Source: Saturnia japonica (taxonomy: Eukaryota > Arthropoda > Insecta > Lepidoptera > Saturniidae). Taken from it: a stretch of DNA of 64,000 nt. Below are positions 1-11,400 of the stretch, piece by piece. Numbering within the stretch: the first letter of the stretch is position 1; each line of letters begins with the position of its first letter. The position numbers were made by a program, and so were the translations under genes. The notes beneath the pieces are model-generated. The model made no database searches. It saw nothing but the letters and a program-made list of their open reading frames with translations, and had not been told where the DNA came from. The DNA lies in assembly GCA_033032175.1 (NCBI GenBank), contig CM065321.1, positions 1,386,501 through 1,450,500 of the forward strand, written 5' to 3'.

Positions 1-1
1 G

Positions 2-3000
2 TTCCTGTCTGATGTCAAACAGGCACATAAACATGCCGTGGAGAATTACCTAGGAAAGCCAAGTGGTTTGCCCGACTATCGAATGGTCCAACATCCTATT
101 TGGTCGACCTGGGCCCAGTATTCAAGAGATATCAACGAAAGCAAGTTAATAGACTTCGCTCAACAGATCAGAGACCATGGTTTCTCCGATTCTCAGTTTG
201 AAATTGATGATCTTTGGGAAACGTGTTACGGGTCTCTTACTATCGATCAAAATAAATTCCCAAACTTCACGAAAACCGTTCAGGAAATTAAGGCTTTTGG
301 CTATCGCGTAACTCTATGGGTGCATCCATTTATCAATAAAAATTGCGAGCCGTGGTACTCCGAGGCTTTGAACAGCGGGTAAGTGATATCGTTCCTTTTA
401 AAAATATATTTCAGACTGAAGCTGACAGAAATAGTGAAAAGATAATGCGTATTCAAGACGTATAATTTGATTTTCTTTTTCGAGCTCTTTAAAACTATTT
501 CTGAAAAGTGTGACCAGACACCTATGTCGAACATCAAAATTAATGGAATGTCAATATGATTTTACCAGAATAAGAGTTTGCAAATTCGAGCACGTTTATT
601 GAGTTTCATCGATACCACCATGGGCTACCATTATCAAACAACGGTGAAGGAAAACATAACAATGAAACCTAAACGCTCGGCTTGGCATAGGTGTTTTAAG
701 ATGTTGTTGTTCTTTCTTACACCCCGAAAGAAATATAACGAGTGCCTCGATGTTTGAAACGGTCATTAGTTTAAGATATAGGTACTGGCATGGTGACTAA
801 GTTAAGAAAAGGAGGTATTCATTAAATTTATTACTGAGACATTTATAGAATCAGCGTTGACTGTATGTTTAAAAACTAAAGTAAGTTATTGAGTAATGAT
901 GGTCTATGATAAAAATCCTAAGACAATACAAATGTGGTAAAAATAATTGTTTATTTATATCATTTTTCATTTGGAAAATTAATATTTTTTGTCTCTGAGT
1001 CACGTGATTTGGAACGGTTAGAAAATGTGACGTCACCATTCAGAAAATATGAACGTTAGTCTTTGAGCAAGTTGTCACATTTGTCATTGTTTATACAAAA
1101 TGACAAATAAAACGGATGATGATGTCACGAGTCCATAATGTCGCGTTTTTGTGGCGTGTTTTTTATTTAAATTAAACAATATTTTTAAATCACTTTTTCT
1201 TATTTATTAATATATCAGCATATAAAGTGTTTAAAACAATTTTCCAAAAGTTTTCAACTTCCCGATTATCTCAGTTAACTATTTGCAATATCAAAATACT
1301 GTAAATAGCCTAAAGAAAAACTGTTATTTATTTTACTAGTTAAAAAGTTGTTTTTATTACAGTTAATTGGCTCTTATATATGAATCTCTTTTAACACTTA
1401 TTTTCCCAATTTTTTGGTATTCACAAAATTACCGAACAAAAAATATTTTTTCAGATATTTCGTATTAGACGAGTCAGGCAGCCCTGACTGCTCCTGGTGG
1501 AACAACAACGGTTCCGTACCCGGATTCATTGACTTCACGAACCCAGAAGCGGCCGAGTGGTGGTATCAGCGGGTCAAGAACGTTATCGACACATACGACA
1601 TCGAAAGCTTGAAATTTGACGCCGGGGAGAGCAGTTTTACGCCTCAGGTTAGATTTATCAGAAAGCAAATACATTTTCCAAATGCCTACTTCAAAATATT
1701 CATTTATACAAAGTACTTTTAATAAGTTTTAGATCAGAAGATAGTAAAACGCTAAGCCTAGACGGAATAACTCTCAAGTATAGCGGCAAGAACAAACTTT
1801 TCGAGGCTTTCAAACAGATTTACTATCGTTAAAATGCGGAACTTCGCCTGAGTATTGCGCTTTTTGACAAATAAAACGTACCTAAACATACAAATTATTT
1901 TGAACGTTACCTAGCTATTTTAGCAACCAATTTTATCGTGACATTAGAATAGGCGTTTTTGGCGGGATCTTGAAGTGACATGTTGTGTATTTTATTTTTA
2001 ATTCATGAACTTTGGTTTTTGTGCATGAGTGAAGTGGATTATAAATATAAGCTGAAAGCATTCATTCTGAGATCCCACAAAAACTTTCTAGAAAGTTCTA
2101 ACAAGCGAGCCACCATCTTGTTAGGATACTGAATCGTCATAATACATGACAATATAATTCACTCGATAATGGCAGTAATGATCTTCATTAAAGAGGACCG
2201 GTTGCCAAGTTAGGAAGAATATTTTCAGATTGCTAGATAATATTTCAAAATAATACAATAGACTTTTAGTGTTGTTTAATGAAATTTTACAAAACTTAGA
2301 AAATTTGTATTTCAGGCTAAGTTAGTAACAGCAGTTTTACGGTACTTGCTACAATGAGCTCGTCAGGCGGACATTAAAAAATGCCTAATAACCATACTAA
2401 GGTTTTATCATGATGTTTTCTTTCACGTAGCTAACCACTAACAAATTATTTTTAACAATTCATCTTTTACGTTACCGAGATGAGGAATGTTTTCCGTCAT
2501 ATGGCTAGTATTAGGTATCATAATTAATAAAAACATATATCTATTAATATTTTCTAAGCTATGAGATTATTTAAAAAAGCCTCTTACCAAATGCCCGTGA
2601 AAGTGATGGATCAAATCGGGAAGCAATAAAATATTCTTTCCTCGTTTTAAAGAATCAGAATCTTCAACGTCTAATGAGTCATATATGTTGAATTAACCTT
2701 TAATCAATAAATAAAACGTTTTAAATTTATGAACCTATGTTTGTTTTTAACCCAAATTTTTGGCCACTTTATTAGGGTACAAAATATTAATATTCTGTCA
2801 CTTTTTGGCCACTTCTTGTTTCTTTGACTTGGCAACACTCAACAGGTGGCGGGAGCGTTGGCGGCGGCGCGGAGCGCGGTAATGAGTTGCTCAAATAAGT
2901 TAACACGGGTGAAACCGTGGCTAGTATGTATAGGACTCGATGCGCTGATTCCAAATATTCTATGAACTAATGTCAACAAAAATGCACTAAGCATTTACCT

Positions 3001-6000
3001 TAACAAATGCCCATATTGTATATTTTTACTGAAATTCATTTATAGATAGCCGTACAAACTGGTGACATAGATCTCCAACCTCACCACATTGTGGACGCGT
3101 ATGCAAGGACGTGCGCGCGGTTCGGAGACATGATAGAAATACGGGCTGGATTCAGGTAAATAAACCTTCAACAAGAAGCTAGTTTTGAAGTGAATTTCTT
3201 TAGGCACGACGAGAGTAAAATACCAATGTAGGACTTATCGACCTCCTTAGCAACTTTTCAACGCTAGCGGTCGCCCACGGCTCAATGGTCGAAATTCGAC
3301 AAGCAACTATTTGTTCTTAGACTATTTTCTCTTTTACATTTTCAGTATGAACCTAAAAAACGGCGCGGACGGTTTAGGATTCACAGTATTGTTTTATTTA
3401 ACTTAATGTATTAGTAACACATACTACCTATATATAAATTGTAGTTTTTTACACTCCTTTTCCATATAAACTTTAACCATACCAAATCTCATTCTTCCGT
3501 GCACGCAATACGCTTAAAAGATCTTCGAAGTCTCCTCCTAACGTATTAATATATAGATTTCTGTATGTATTATAGGACGTGTAAGTTAAATAAATAATAT
3601 AAAATATAAATTGCTTCTAGAACACAAGACTTGCCGATCTTCGTCCGTATGGTAGACCGCGACTCGATCTGGGGCCTCAACAATGGTCTCGCAACGATCA
3701 TTACAACCACGATTCAGATGAACCTGAACGGGTATACCCTGGTCTTGCCGGACATGATCGGCGGGAACGGATTCAACCTGGACCACGACCAGGCCGACTT
3801 GCCTACGAAAGAGCTGTTCATACGATGGGTGCAAGCGAACACGTTTCTACCGGCAATGCAATATTCTTTCGTCCCTTGGAACTTCGATAACGAGGTCTGA
3901 ATATAAAAATTTTGTAGTCCATAGTATAGATGGTAAATCGATTCTTTACTCTCAGATTACGAATTTAAAGAACAAAACAAAATTGAAAATGAGGCAAACT
4001 ACAAATAAAACAAAAAATAATAGTTTAAAAAAAAACTAAAAAACACGCTTTTATAGTAAATCCTACAAAAAAATAGAAAATAAATTTTAATAAATTTGAA
4101 TTAAGAATAGTGTGATTTTTTAATACATGTAAATTAAGAATAGTATAAAAATGAAAAAAAAAGTATTTAATTGTAAAAAAAAGCGTGGAAATATCCTCAC
4201 TAATCATTGTGTGATGGCATAGTTGCTACTTTACTATTTGTAATAGATTTTCTATTCCATAGTAATTATATTTAAAGTTTTTCCTTTAATTTTAAATTAA
4301 ATTTCTTAGTCCATGATTATTAGATTATTATAGCAATGGATTTTTTAATCTTTCGATGGTCACTACCGTTTTTAGATTGTACTGTGGTTACCAACGTGGC
4401 ATGTTACCAACGTCTCTTTACCATGCTACATAAAAAAGAATATATTATTCTATAGTTTTTGCAACACACTTTTCTAAAATTAACTTCTAAGAAGTAAAAG
4501 GTACAACTGAGTATATGAGGTATATGTAAGCTATAATTGGACAGCTTTTGCACCAAAAACTCCACAGTTAATCAGTTGATCTCATAATAATATATATAAT
4601 ACCACTCTGTAAAGCCCTACTGCGAGATAATTTCTCAAACGTTCAGGTTTCTTTAAGAGTTTTGAATTTACTGTCAGCTGAAATCAGCTAATAATTAAAA
4701 TTCAAATTAATAAATTAACGCAAAACAATCATTTCTTGAAGCATTACTTTTAATAAATAATAATTATTGAATCATTTAATTAAGTTCTTTCCACGTAATA
4801 TTTAATAGGTATTTAATAGGTGATAATAATTAAAAAGTAAAAAAATAATATCATAATTATGTAATGTAGAAGACATTACATCAATAGTAAAACATATTTG
4901 ATGTGCGTACTTGTTGAAAGTTCAAGAATAAACACAAACAATAGAATTGTTGAATCCGTTTTAATCTCTTACCTACGTAAATTGACAATTAACTAAATGA
5001 ATGATATAAAACTTATTTCATTGTTTTAACAATCAATCAACACGCTCTGTAAATCTTTTCAAATATGTATCCAAGTACAAGTAGTAGCTACGAATAATAA
5101 AATAATAATAATAGTTCACATAAAAATAATACCTTGACGTGATAATTACTTTTAGGATTAATTTTCAAAAATACGCGTTATTTAAGTATTTTTTTTATAA
5201 ATTACTTGGATATTCTAAGAAAAGGAGTTGATAACATTCATAATTGTTAAAAAGGAAACAAAAAGACCGACTGCATAAAACACTCGAGTAAAAAAAGATT
5301 TTTTTCGCTTTTTAGTTGATTTCATTACTTCGTACTTAAATATTATATACCCTATGTCACTCCTACAAATAATACGAATCTAACGACACCTCGTATTCTA
5401 AAATCCATTAAGCCGTTTAAGGCTACAGAGCGTGCCAAAGAAATAGACATACATACATACATATACATACAAATAGACATACATACGTACTTACGCTCGA
5501 AAAACATAACCCTCCTTTTTCGCAGTCAAGGTATTAATTCTGAAAACTATTGTTCCCACAATAAGAAAGGAAAAAACATCTTTTGAGTGATTCCTCTTTC
5601 AAGAAAAAAATATTTTAAGGCGGGATTTAGTGATTGAAAGAAGAATTTTTAATCTACATTACCTAGGTATTTAAAAATGTTGTTAACACGATAGTTTCTT
5701 GCTTGCTCTTCTCTGGACCCTAAATTAAATAAAATATTATAAATTTTTCTTACATGTTTTTACAGACAGTACAGATAAGCAAGAAGTACACGGAACTACA
5801 TGCTGCTTATGCCGATGAAATATACTCCGCAATGGAAGCATCAGTAAATTATGGCACTCCAGTGAACCCACCGTTATGGTGGCTCGACCCTACTGATGAG
5901 GAAGCGCTGGTTATCTGGGACGGTATGAGATTATTACAATATAAAAAATGATCTGTCATTGATTGAAAACAAGGTGGTGGAGTGGTTTTCTAGTTCTTAC

Positions 6001-6498
6001 TTGATAAGTAACTAATTTACCTATACTAAATATTTACTAAAGACTCCATGGAAGCCTAATGAGGTCAGCGTGGGGCCTCTAGTTGATGTTATTAGAAAGC
6101 CCTAGCTTTTAAATAAAAAATAAAATAATTTAACAGTGTATAAATAAACATTTTTGTTACTTTTGTTTCGTCACACCAAAGAAGTACCATAACTTCATAA
6201 CTACCTACATTTTTTTATAGAGTACCTTCTCGGAGAACACATCCTAGTAGCACCGGTGCTGGTGGAAGGTGCCACCAGTCGAGACATCTACCTACCCACC
6301 GGCACGTGGTTCGAGGAAGGCGACTCGGAGCGAGCGCACGAAGGTCCCATCTGGCTGAGGAACTATCCAGCGCCCATCGACGTCCTTCCTTACTTCGTAC
6401 GAGAGAGAACCGAAGTACCTGATAATGCCATAGCTCCAGCGATCACTGTGGCTCTGGTACTTATGGGGCTGATCGCAAACATGTTCAACATTTTATAA
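2..6498 (+). CDS. Glycoside hydrolase family 31 protein, myogenesis-regulating-glycosidase-like (5' partial, six exons)
   Basis: Exons read as 2(or earlier)-378, 1455-1647, 3046-3155, 3621-3894, 5766-5922 and 6221-6498. All are bounded by AG/GT and phases agree, giving 462 residues plus stop. The first exon is open to the window edge, so the N-terminus is missing. Visible GH31 features are FEIDDLWE in exon 1 (substrate-pocket region), KFDAGE in exon 2 with the expected catalytic nucleophile Asp at 1618-1620, and VDRDSIWG then LPDMIGG in exon 4. The acid/base Asp is expected in the DRDS segment (3655-3663). The FDAGE form is that of the MYORG/KIAA1161-like branch rather than of maltases. The product is probably a secretory-pathway glycosidase. 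The last 20 or so residues are strongly hydrophobic (AIAPAITVALVLMGLIANMF), suggesting a C-terminal membrane anchor or GPI signal. The donor after exon 4 (GAG|GTCTGA) is weak. Family assignment is firm; substrate is unknown. Confidence 0.9.
861..1275 (+). repeat. Dispersed repeat with TGACGTCA-type boxes, copy 1
   Basis: About 415 bases in the first GH31 intron match 48812-49216 along their length. Shared blocks are the start 'tgtatgtttaaaaa', 'gtgacgtcaccattcag', a 'gatgtcacgagtccataatg' block and a 'tttttatttaaat' block before the end. Reverse partial copies lie at 15850-15960, 20080-20265 and 38030-38240. There is no coding potential. It is an interspersed, probably non-autonomous element of unknown class. 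Confidence 0.7.
1945..2225 (+). repeat. Dispersed non-coding repeat (family A), copy 1
   Basis: This stretch runs from 'tttttggcgggatcttgaag' to 'accggttgccaagttaggaa' and is close to 28300-28625 in the same order. More decayed relatives are seen at 9780-9900, 10800-10920, 11085-11280, 35760-36080, 46450-46660 and, reversed, 45730-45860. No open frame is seen. It behaves as a non-autonomous interspersed element whose ends were not resolved. Confidence 0.7.
3262..3558 (+). repeat. Retroposon-like repeat (family B), copy 1
   Basis: It starts at 'gctagcggtcgcccacggct' and ends near 'gtattaatatatagat'. The same order of blocks (gcggtcgccc; cgaaattcgac; agactattttct; gtgcacgcaatac) occurs reversed at 6785-7145 and forward at 11732-12077. 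Fragments lie at 8270-8345 and 51245-51310. It lies in a GH31 intron and has no coding capacity. Confidence 0.75.
3900..5225. other. AT-rich intron of the GH31 gene, nothing recognised
   Basis: This is very AT-rich intronic DNA with poly(A)/poly(T) runs and short 'taataataat' tracts. No exon, repeat family shared with the rest of the window or RNA gene was recognised. Confidence 0.6.
5230..5535 (+). repeat. Retroelement 3' end (family C), copy 1
   Basis: Blocks 'gaccgactgcataaaa', 'aatctaacgacacctcgtat', an 'acatacatacatacatatac' simple repeat and 'ctcctttttcgcagtc' recur in the same order at 40960-41175. This organisation (a unique block, an ACAT tract, then a short tail) is typical of 3' ends of LINE-derived lepidopteran repeats. 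It lies in the GH31 intron before exon 5. Confidence 0.65.
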
Positions 6499-6518
6499 AA
6501 TACCGTTAACTTTATAGC

Positions 6519-6524
6519 AATAAA
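6519..6524 (+). terminator. Poly(A) signal AATAAA of the GH31 gene
   Basis: A canonical AATAAA lies 21 bases after the stop codon of the GH31 gene, in AT-rich sequence. It is the nearest polyadenylation hexamer and is therefore the likely 3' end of the transcript. Confidence 0.6.
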
Positions 6525-6784
6525 CTGTTATTAATTTTTACGGTAATATTTTTATGCAATCCTAAAGCCTTGTAAACAGAGACAGATGCTTTTACAACAC
6601 GCGCACTGTGCGTCGGAAAAACTCCGATGTTCGTATTTCTGCGATAATGTTTTCCAACAGTCCCAAATAATTAGGTCGTGATATTTAAAGGGCGCATTTA
6701 AGACGTCTTAAATAACCATCAAATGAAAAATTTCGTCCTAATACGGTGGATTATTCAAATGGAAGAAAAATCAACAAAAATATA

Positions 6785-7145
6785 TACCTACATTAATACA
6801 TGAAGTAAAAGCTTTTTATACCTTTTTAAGTGTATTGCGTGCACGGAAAACAGATTTGGCATGGTTAAGTTTATATGGAGAAGGAGTGCAGAAAGTTAAA
6901 ATTTATCTATAATATCTGTTACTAATATATTAAATAAAATAAATGAATACTGCGAATCTTAAACCGACCAGCGCCATTGAACTTAGACCCCCAAAATATT
7001 GACTTTGTCACACAACGAAAAGTGACAGCAAGTGATGTAGATAATACTCATTGTTTATGAATACTGCAAATGTCAAATAGAAAATAGTCTATGATCAAAA
7101 AGTCGCTGGTCGAATTTCGAGCTTAAGGCGATCACTAGTTTAAAT
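6785..7145 (-). repeat. Retroposon-like repeat (family B), copy 2, reversed
   Basis: The reverse complement aligns closely with 11732-12077, including 'agctcgaaattcgaccagcg', 'caatgagtattatctacatc' and the tail before 'gtattaatgtaggtata'. It is non-coding and lies between the GH31 and NOL6 genes. Confidence 0.75.
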
Positions 7146-7589
7146 AATTATGTAACGGTTGAACTTAGGTAGGTTGTTTTATTTACCATCTGTTTTGATT
7201 TGATGACTTTACTTACATATTTTGAAAAGTTGTACTTTTAAAAGTAGGTAATTATTTATCCAGGGAAAAAGTTTCAAAAATGTATTACTCAGGAACTACC
7301 ATGCATAATTGACCTGCGGGAGTTTTACTCTCGTATTTAATTGATTCAAACTGTAGAAATCTGCAATAAAAGAGGGTACATCCAAAATTAGCTCTCATAA
7401 AATATTGTGACTCGAAAAAACCGAAGGCGACTACTTTGTTAAAGAGGAACCAAGAGTGTTGTTAATACACATTTATAAAATGGAATATTTTTATCTTCTT
7501 AAACAACATCAAAAAACATTTTTTACCGGAAAAGAAAAGCTAATGGGTGCATTGGAATAAAGGTCCTAATAAAATTGCCAGCGATTTCT

Positions 7590-7860
7590 ATTTGACTTTA
7601 TAAAAATGAAGGCTGTAGACGGTATCAAAGAATTTCGATTATATTCGGACTCTTGCGGAGGCCAAAACAGAAACCGAATAGTCTTCGTTATGTGTGTGGA
7701 TGGTGAAATAATACATTGAATAAATATTATTCATAACTTCTTTGCAGTAAGCCATTTTCAATCAGAAACAAATTTTATGCACGCTCTTGTTGAACGACGT
7801 AATAAACCAAGAAGTTTTTATATCACAGCAATGCGTTATGCATATCACACGTTGTGCTAA
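7590..7860 (+). pseudogene. Transposase-like remnant with SDSCGGQNRN motif
   Basis: Starting near 7605, one frame reads K-E-F-R-L-Y-S-D-S-C-G-G-Q-N-R-N-R-I-V-F-V-M-C before a stop. Shortly after, another frame reads FFAVSHFQSETNFMHALVER. The D-x-C-G-G-Q-N-x-N motif followed by a histidine/acidic segment is seen in transposon-derived proteins carrying a DUF7869-like domain. The copy is broken by stops and a frame change. The family assignment comes from motif recall only; no start codon or element ends were found. Confidence 0.4.
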
Positions 7861-8269
7861 AAGCATTGGTAAACCATAATATAAAGTAAAAGTATATCAA
7901 AATAATATTTGATCTCAAGTTACTAGTAAACACAATACCTATTTGGGAACAAGATAAAGACAACAAAAAAGTTATCTAGCCTAAAGTACGGCACCTGAAA
8001 ATCAATGCTAATTTGCTAAATTAATATATATTGTTAATACAATTTTTTAAGTGACTATAATAACAGCATTGATTTAATAATTTAATAAAAAACGACATGT
8101 CAGAATAAAAATACTAAATCATTAAATACAATATGGGAGCTATTATTTGTTGCCTACAGCTTATGAAACACTGATATCAAAAATTATTAATTACTGAAAT
8201 CAATTATGGGGACCTGAACAGCTTATGTCTAACTGGTGCAATTCCAGAGCAATATAGAAAAAAGTTTCA

Positions 8270-8345
8270 TTTTAACTAGCGGTCGCCCAATTATCAAAAG
8301 TCGACCAGCGACTTTTTAATGATAGACTATTTTCTATCAATCAAT
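8270..8345 (+). repeat. Fragment of repeat family B
   Basis: It begins 'actagcggtcgcccaatt', followed by 'cgaccagcgactttttaatg' and 'agactattttct', the 5' section of the family B repeat. It is truncated after about 75 bases, just beyond the NOL6 poly(A) signal. Confidence 0.6.
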
Positions 8346-8395
8346 TAGTACAAATCGCTCAAGCAATAAAGAAAATCGCAATTTTAACATAATAT

Positions 8396-8401
8396 TTTAT
8401 T
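8396..8401 (-). terminator. Poly(A) signal AATAAA of NOL6
   Basis: On the minus strand AATAAA begins 20 bases after the NOL6 stop codon (TGA at 8422-8424). It implies a very short 3' UTR. Confidence 0.55.
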
Positions 8402-8421
8402 ACACATCATGGAAGTGTCCT

Positions 8422-11400
8422 TCATGAGTTAACAGTGACATCCCTAACGAGACCTTCTCCCAAAATCTTGAAGTCTTCGAGAAGGGCGTTCTTATTGACT
8501 TTGTACTTTGTCTCAGCTCCTACAGCGACTGGCATCAGAGCGTTCGCATTTGACAACTGGAAACACGAAAAAGACAGTACAGTCTGAATATGAAAATTTC
8601 TAGAATATTTTCCCGAGAACTTTGGGTGATTCCCCTAAATTCACATCTCCAGACTACTTACTAATACTTGTTGATAATTAAAACTATTAGAACTATTGTT
8701 TACAATAATACAAATCTTGTAAAATAGAACGCGCATCGATGCGAGTTCGAATGCCGATGAGCCTGAGTTTTCCGTGAAGAAAACATCGTGATGAAACCTC
8801 AGTAGGTAAATTGGCAGGAAATTTTCTAATGCTCGCCTGGCCAGCTACCACCCTCAAGTTGAAAACCTGTCACTAATCACCTATAGGTGTGCACCGGCAG
8901 GTACACTTCAGGAGGACTAATTCTCCCCCCACTACTAGGCTTAGCGTAAATTTTCCCCGTTTTTGTAAATTTTTCATTGATGCTCCGCTCCTATTGGTCA
9001 TAGCGTGATGTTATATAGCCTATAGCCTTCCTCGATAAATGGGCTATCCAACACTAAAATAATATTTCCATTCGAACCAGCAGTTCCTGAGATTAGCGCA
9101 TTCAATCAAACATACAAACAAACTCTTCAGATTTATAATATTAATACGTTTAAATTATTTTATTTCACTCTATACTATCGGGCTATATCGATTGTCCCGA
9201 TCTTTTGGACTCTGTATCACTGCGAGTACCAAAATACTGTACACGCAAAGCACCGTTGTTTGCTGTCCCATATGCTAAATCTAACTATGCTCAAAATTCA
9301 ATACTGTGTCGCATTGCCCGATCATATAATGAAGTATACGACACGGCAGACATATTTCGATATTCACGGAATACATTTAAGAGTGAAATAATAAAGTTAC
9401 AACGCGGAATTATTCAATTATAATATAAAAAAGATAAAGCACACAAGTCAGAAATACAGACATACGCACACACACACACACTCTGACACGCGCACATACA
9501 CACACACGCACACTATACTAAACGCCGGTAAAGATTACATGTTTTTCTTTTGTCTACTTATGTATATTTTTATGTATCACTTCCTGTAATTGTGAAATCC
9601 TGTTTTGGCTTTAATTATTACATACTATAAGATATTATATAAAATATTGTATGTTGTTGGATTTCCAAATAAATAAATAATATTAAACATTGTCGCCTAA
9701 GTATGTTTAAGTAAGATGATGAATACAAAGTACTGGTCACTTTAGGACAATAACAACATATAAATTTACTGTACAATTTCCACAAATTTCTAACAAACGA
9801 CCCACCATTCTGTCAGGACACTTAAATCGTCACAAGACAACACTGTAAAACGAAATAATTACCGACTTGATAAAGTTAGAAAAAAAGGAAGAATATATAT
9901 ATGTGGTACCTGAAATTCCTTAAAATCATCGACATCAGGTTTCCAGAGCACGGCTATCACCTCCCCGCCATAGAGGTCGTGGAAGAACAAAGCGAAGTCA
10001 CTGTACGCGTTCTAGAAGTAACATTAAAATTAACTGAAAACTTTTTTTCCGCGGCTTCGCTCGCGTAAATTATCTTCCAACGTTCTCTAACTAAACTGCT
10101 AAATACCAATTAACATGGATCTATCTTCAAAAATGAATGATTTTCATACAAACTTTCATCCCCTTTTCACCACTTTAGGGTTGAGTTTCCGTAGTGCTCA
10201 CCTATAGTGTAAAACGAACCAGCCTACAAATTTTTACGGTTCTAGCCTCAGTAGTTTGAGCTGTGCGTTGATATGTCAGTCAGTTATCCTTCTACATAGA
10301 TATCGTAAAAAATTTAAGTGAAAAAATCTTTAGCATCGTTGTGATTTGAAAGTCGATGAAACGAAAAAGCGAAAGCGACAGTAAAAAGAGACAGACACAT
10401 AAATTCATAAAATTTAACGTGGGAGTAAATGAGATAGGAAAGTTTTAGGCAATGCTAAAATAGTACAAAAGAGGTTTGATGCCAGGCAATAATTAATTTT
10501 ATTACCTCACCAAAAAGGCACGAAACAAAAACTTTTTAGACAACACTTATGACGTTCTGTTATTGATTGATATTGTGTTAGATTACCATGGATATTTCAA
10601 ATGTGCATTAATTGAAATGGTATTGTGAATAATGATTGTGAGTACATAATCATTTTCTAAATTAAACAAAAACATAGAGAAGGTTTCACTTCTACCACGT
10701 GTGAATTGCCAACATAATTTTTATTTTTCTTGTTTTGTGTTCATCCACAAATCTACTTAAAGTTTTTATTTAATACTATTCTACATATTCTTGTCATCTT
10801 CAAACATAGGTCTAACAAGATGGCGACTCCCTCGTTAAAACTGTATAGGCAATTTTTGTGGCAATTTAAAATACATGTTCCTAGCTATTATTTATAATCT
10901 ACTTAATATGAGTAAACTGCATCACGTAAATGCCGCCAAAATTACATAATCTATAGCAAAATAATATATAAGTACTGTAGTAGAGTTCAAAATCTTTCGT
11001 AGTTTTTAAACATCTGCAATATGCTATCTATTCAAAACATGAGAGTATAATATTATATAGTTATTTATATTTATTTTAGTTATTTCTTAAATTCATAGCC
11101 TTATGTTATTTGGCCCTTTCCTGTGTCATATCGGTGACATTTCACGTGATATAGTTTGGTTATCGTGCATACGGGAAGAGGATTATAAAAATGTAGACTG
11201 TAAACATGCATTTTTAGATGTCTCAAAAAACCCTAGATAGTTCTAACAAGGAAGACAGTCTTGTTGGAATCGCTTTTAATATTAGAAAATATTACGGGCA
11301 AGTGCTTTTTGCGGCGCCAAAACATGAAGAAGAAGTAACGGAATAAAACTCACCCGTAACTCGTCGAGATATTTAATAACGGGGTGAAACTCGACGACCG

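Noticed and set aside
9205..9423. 72-codon frame as a host gene
   Set aside because: Content and position before an AATAAATAAATAA tail mark it as the C-terminus of a truncated LINE.
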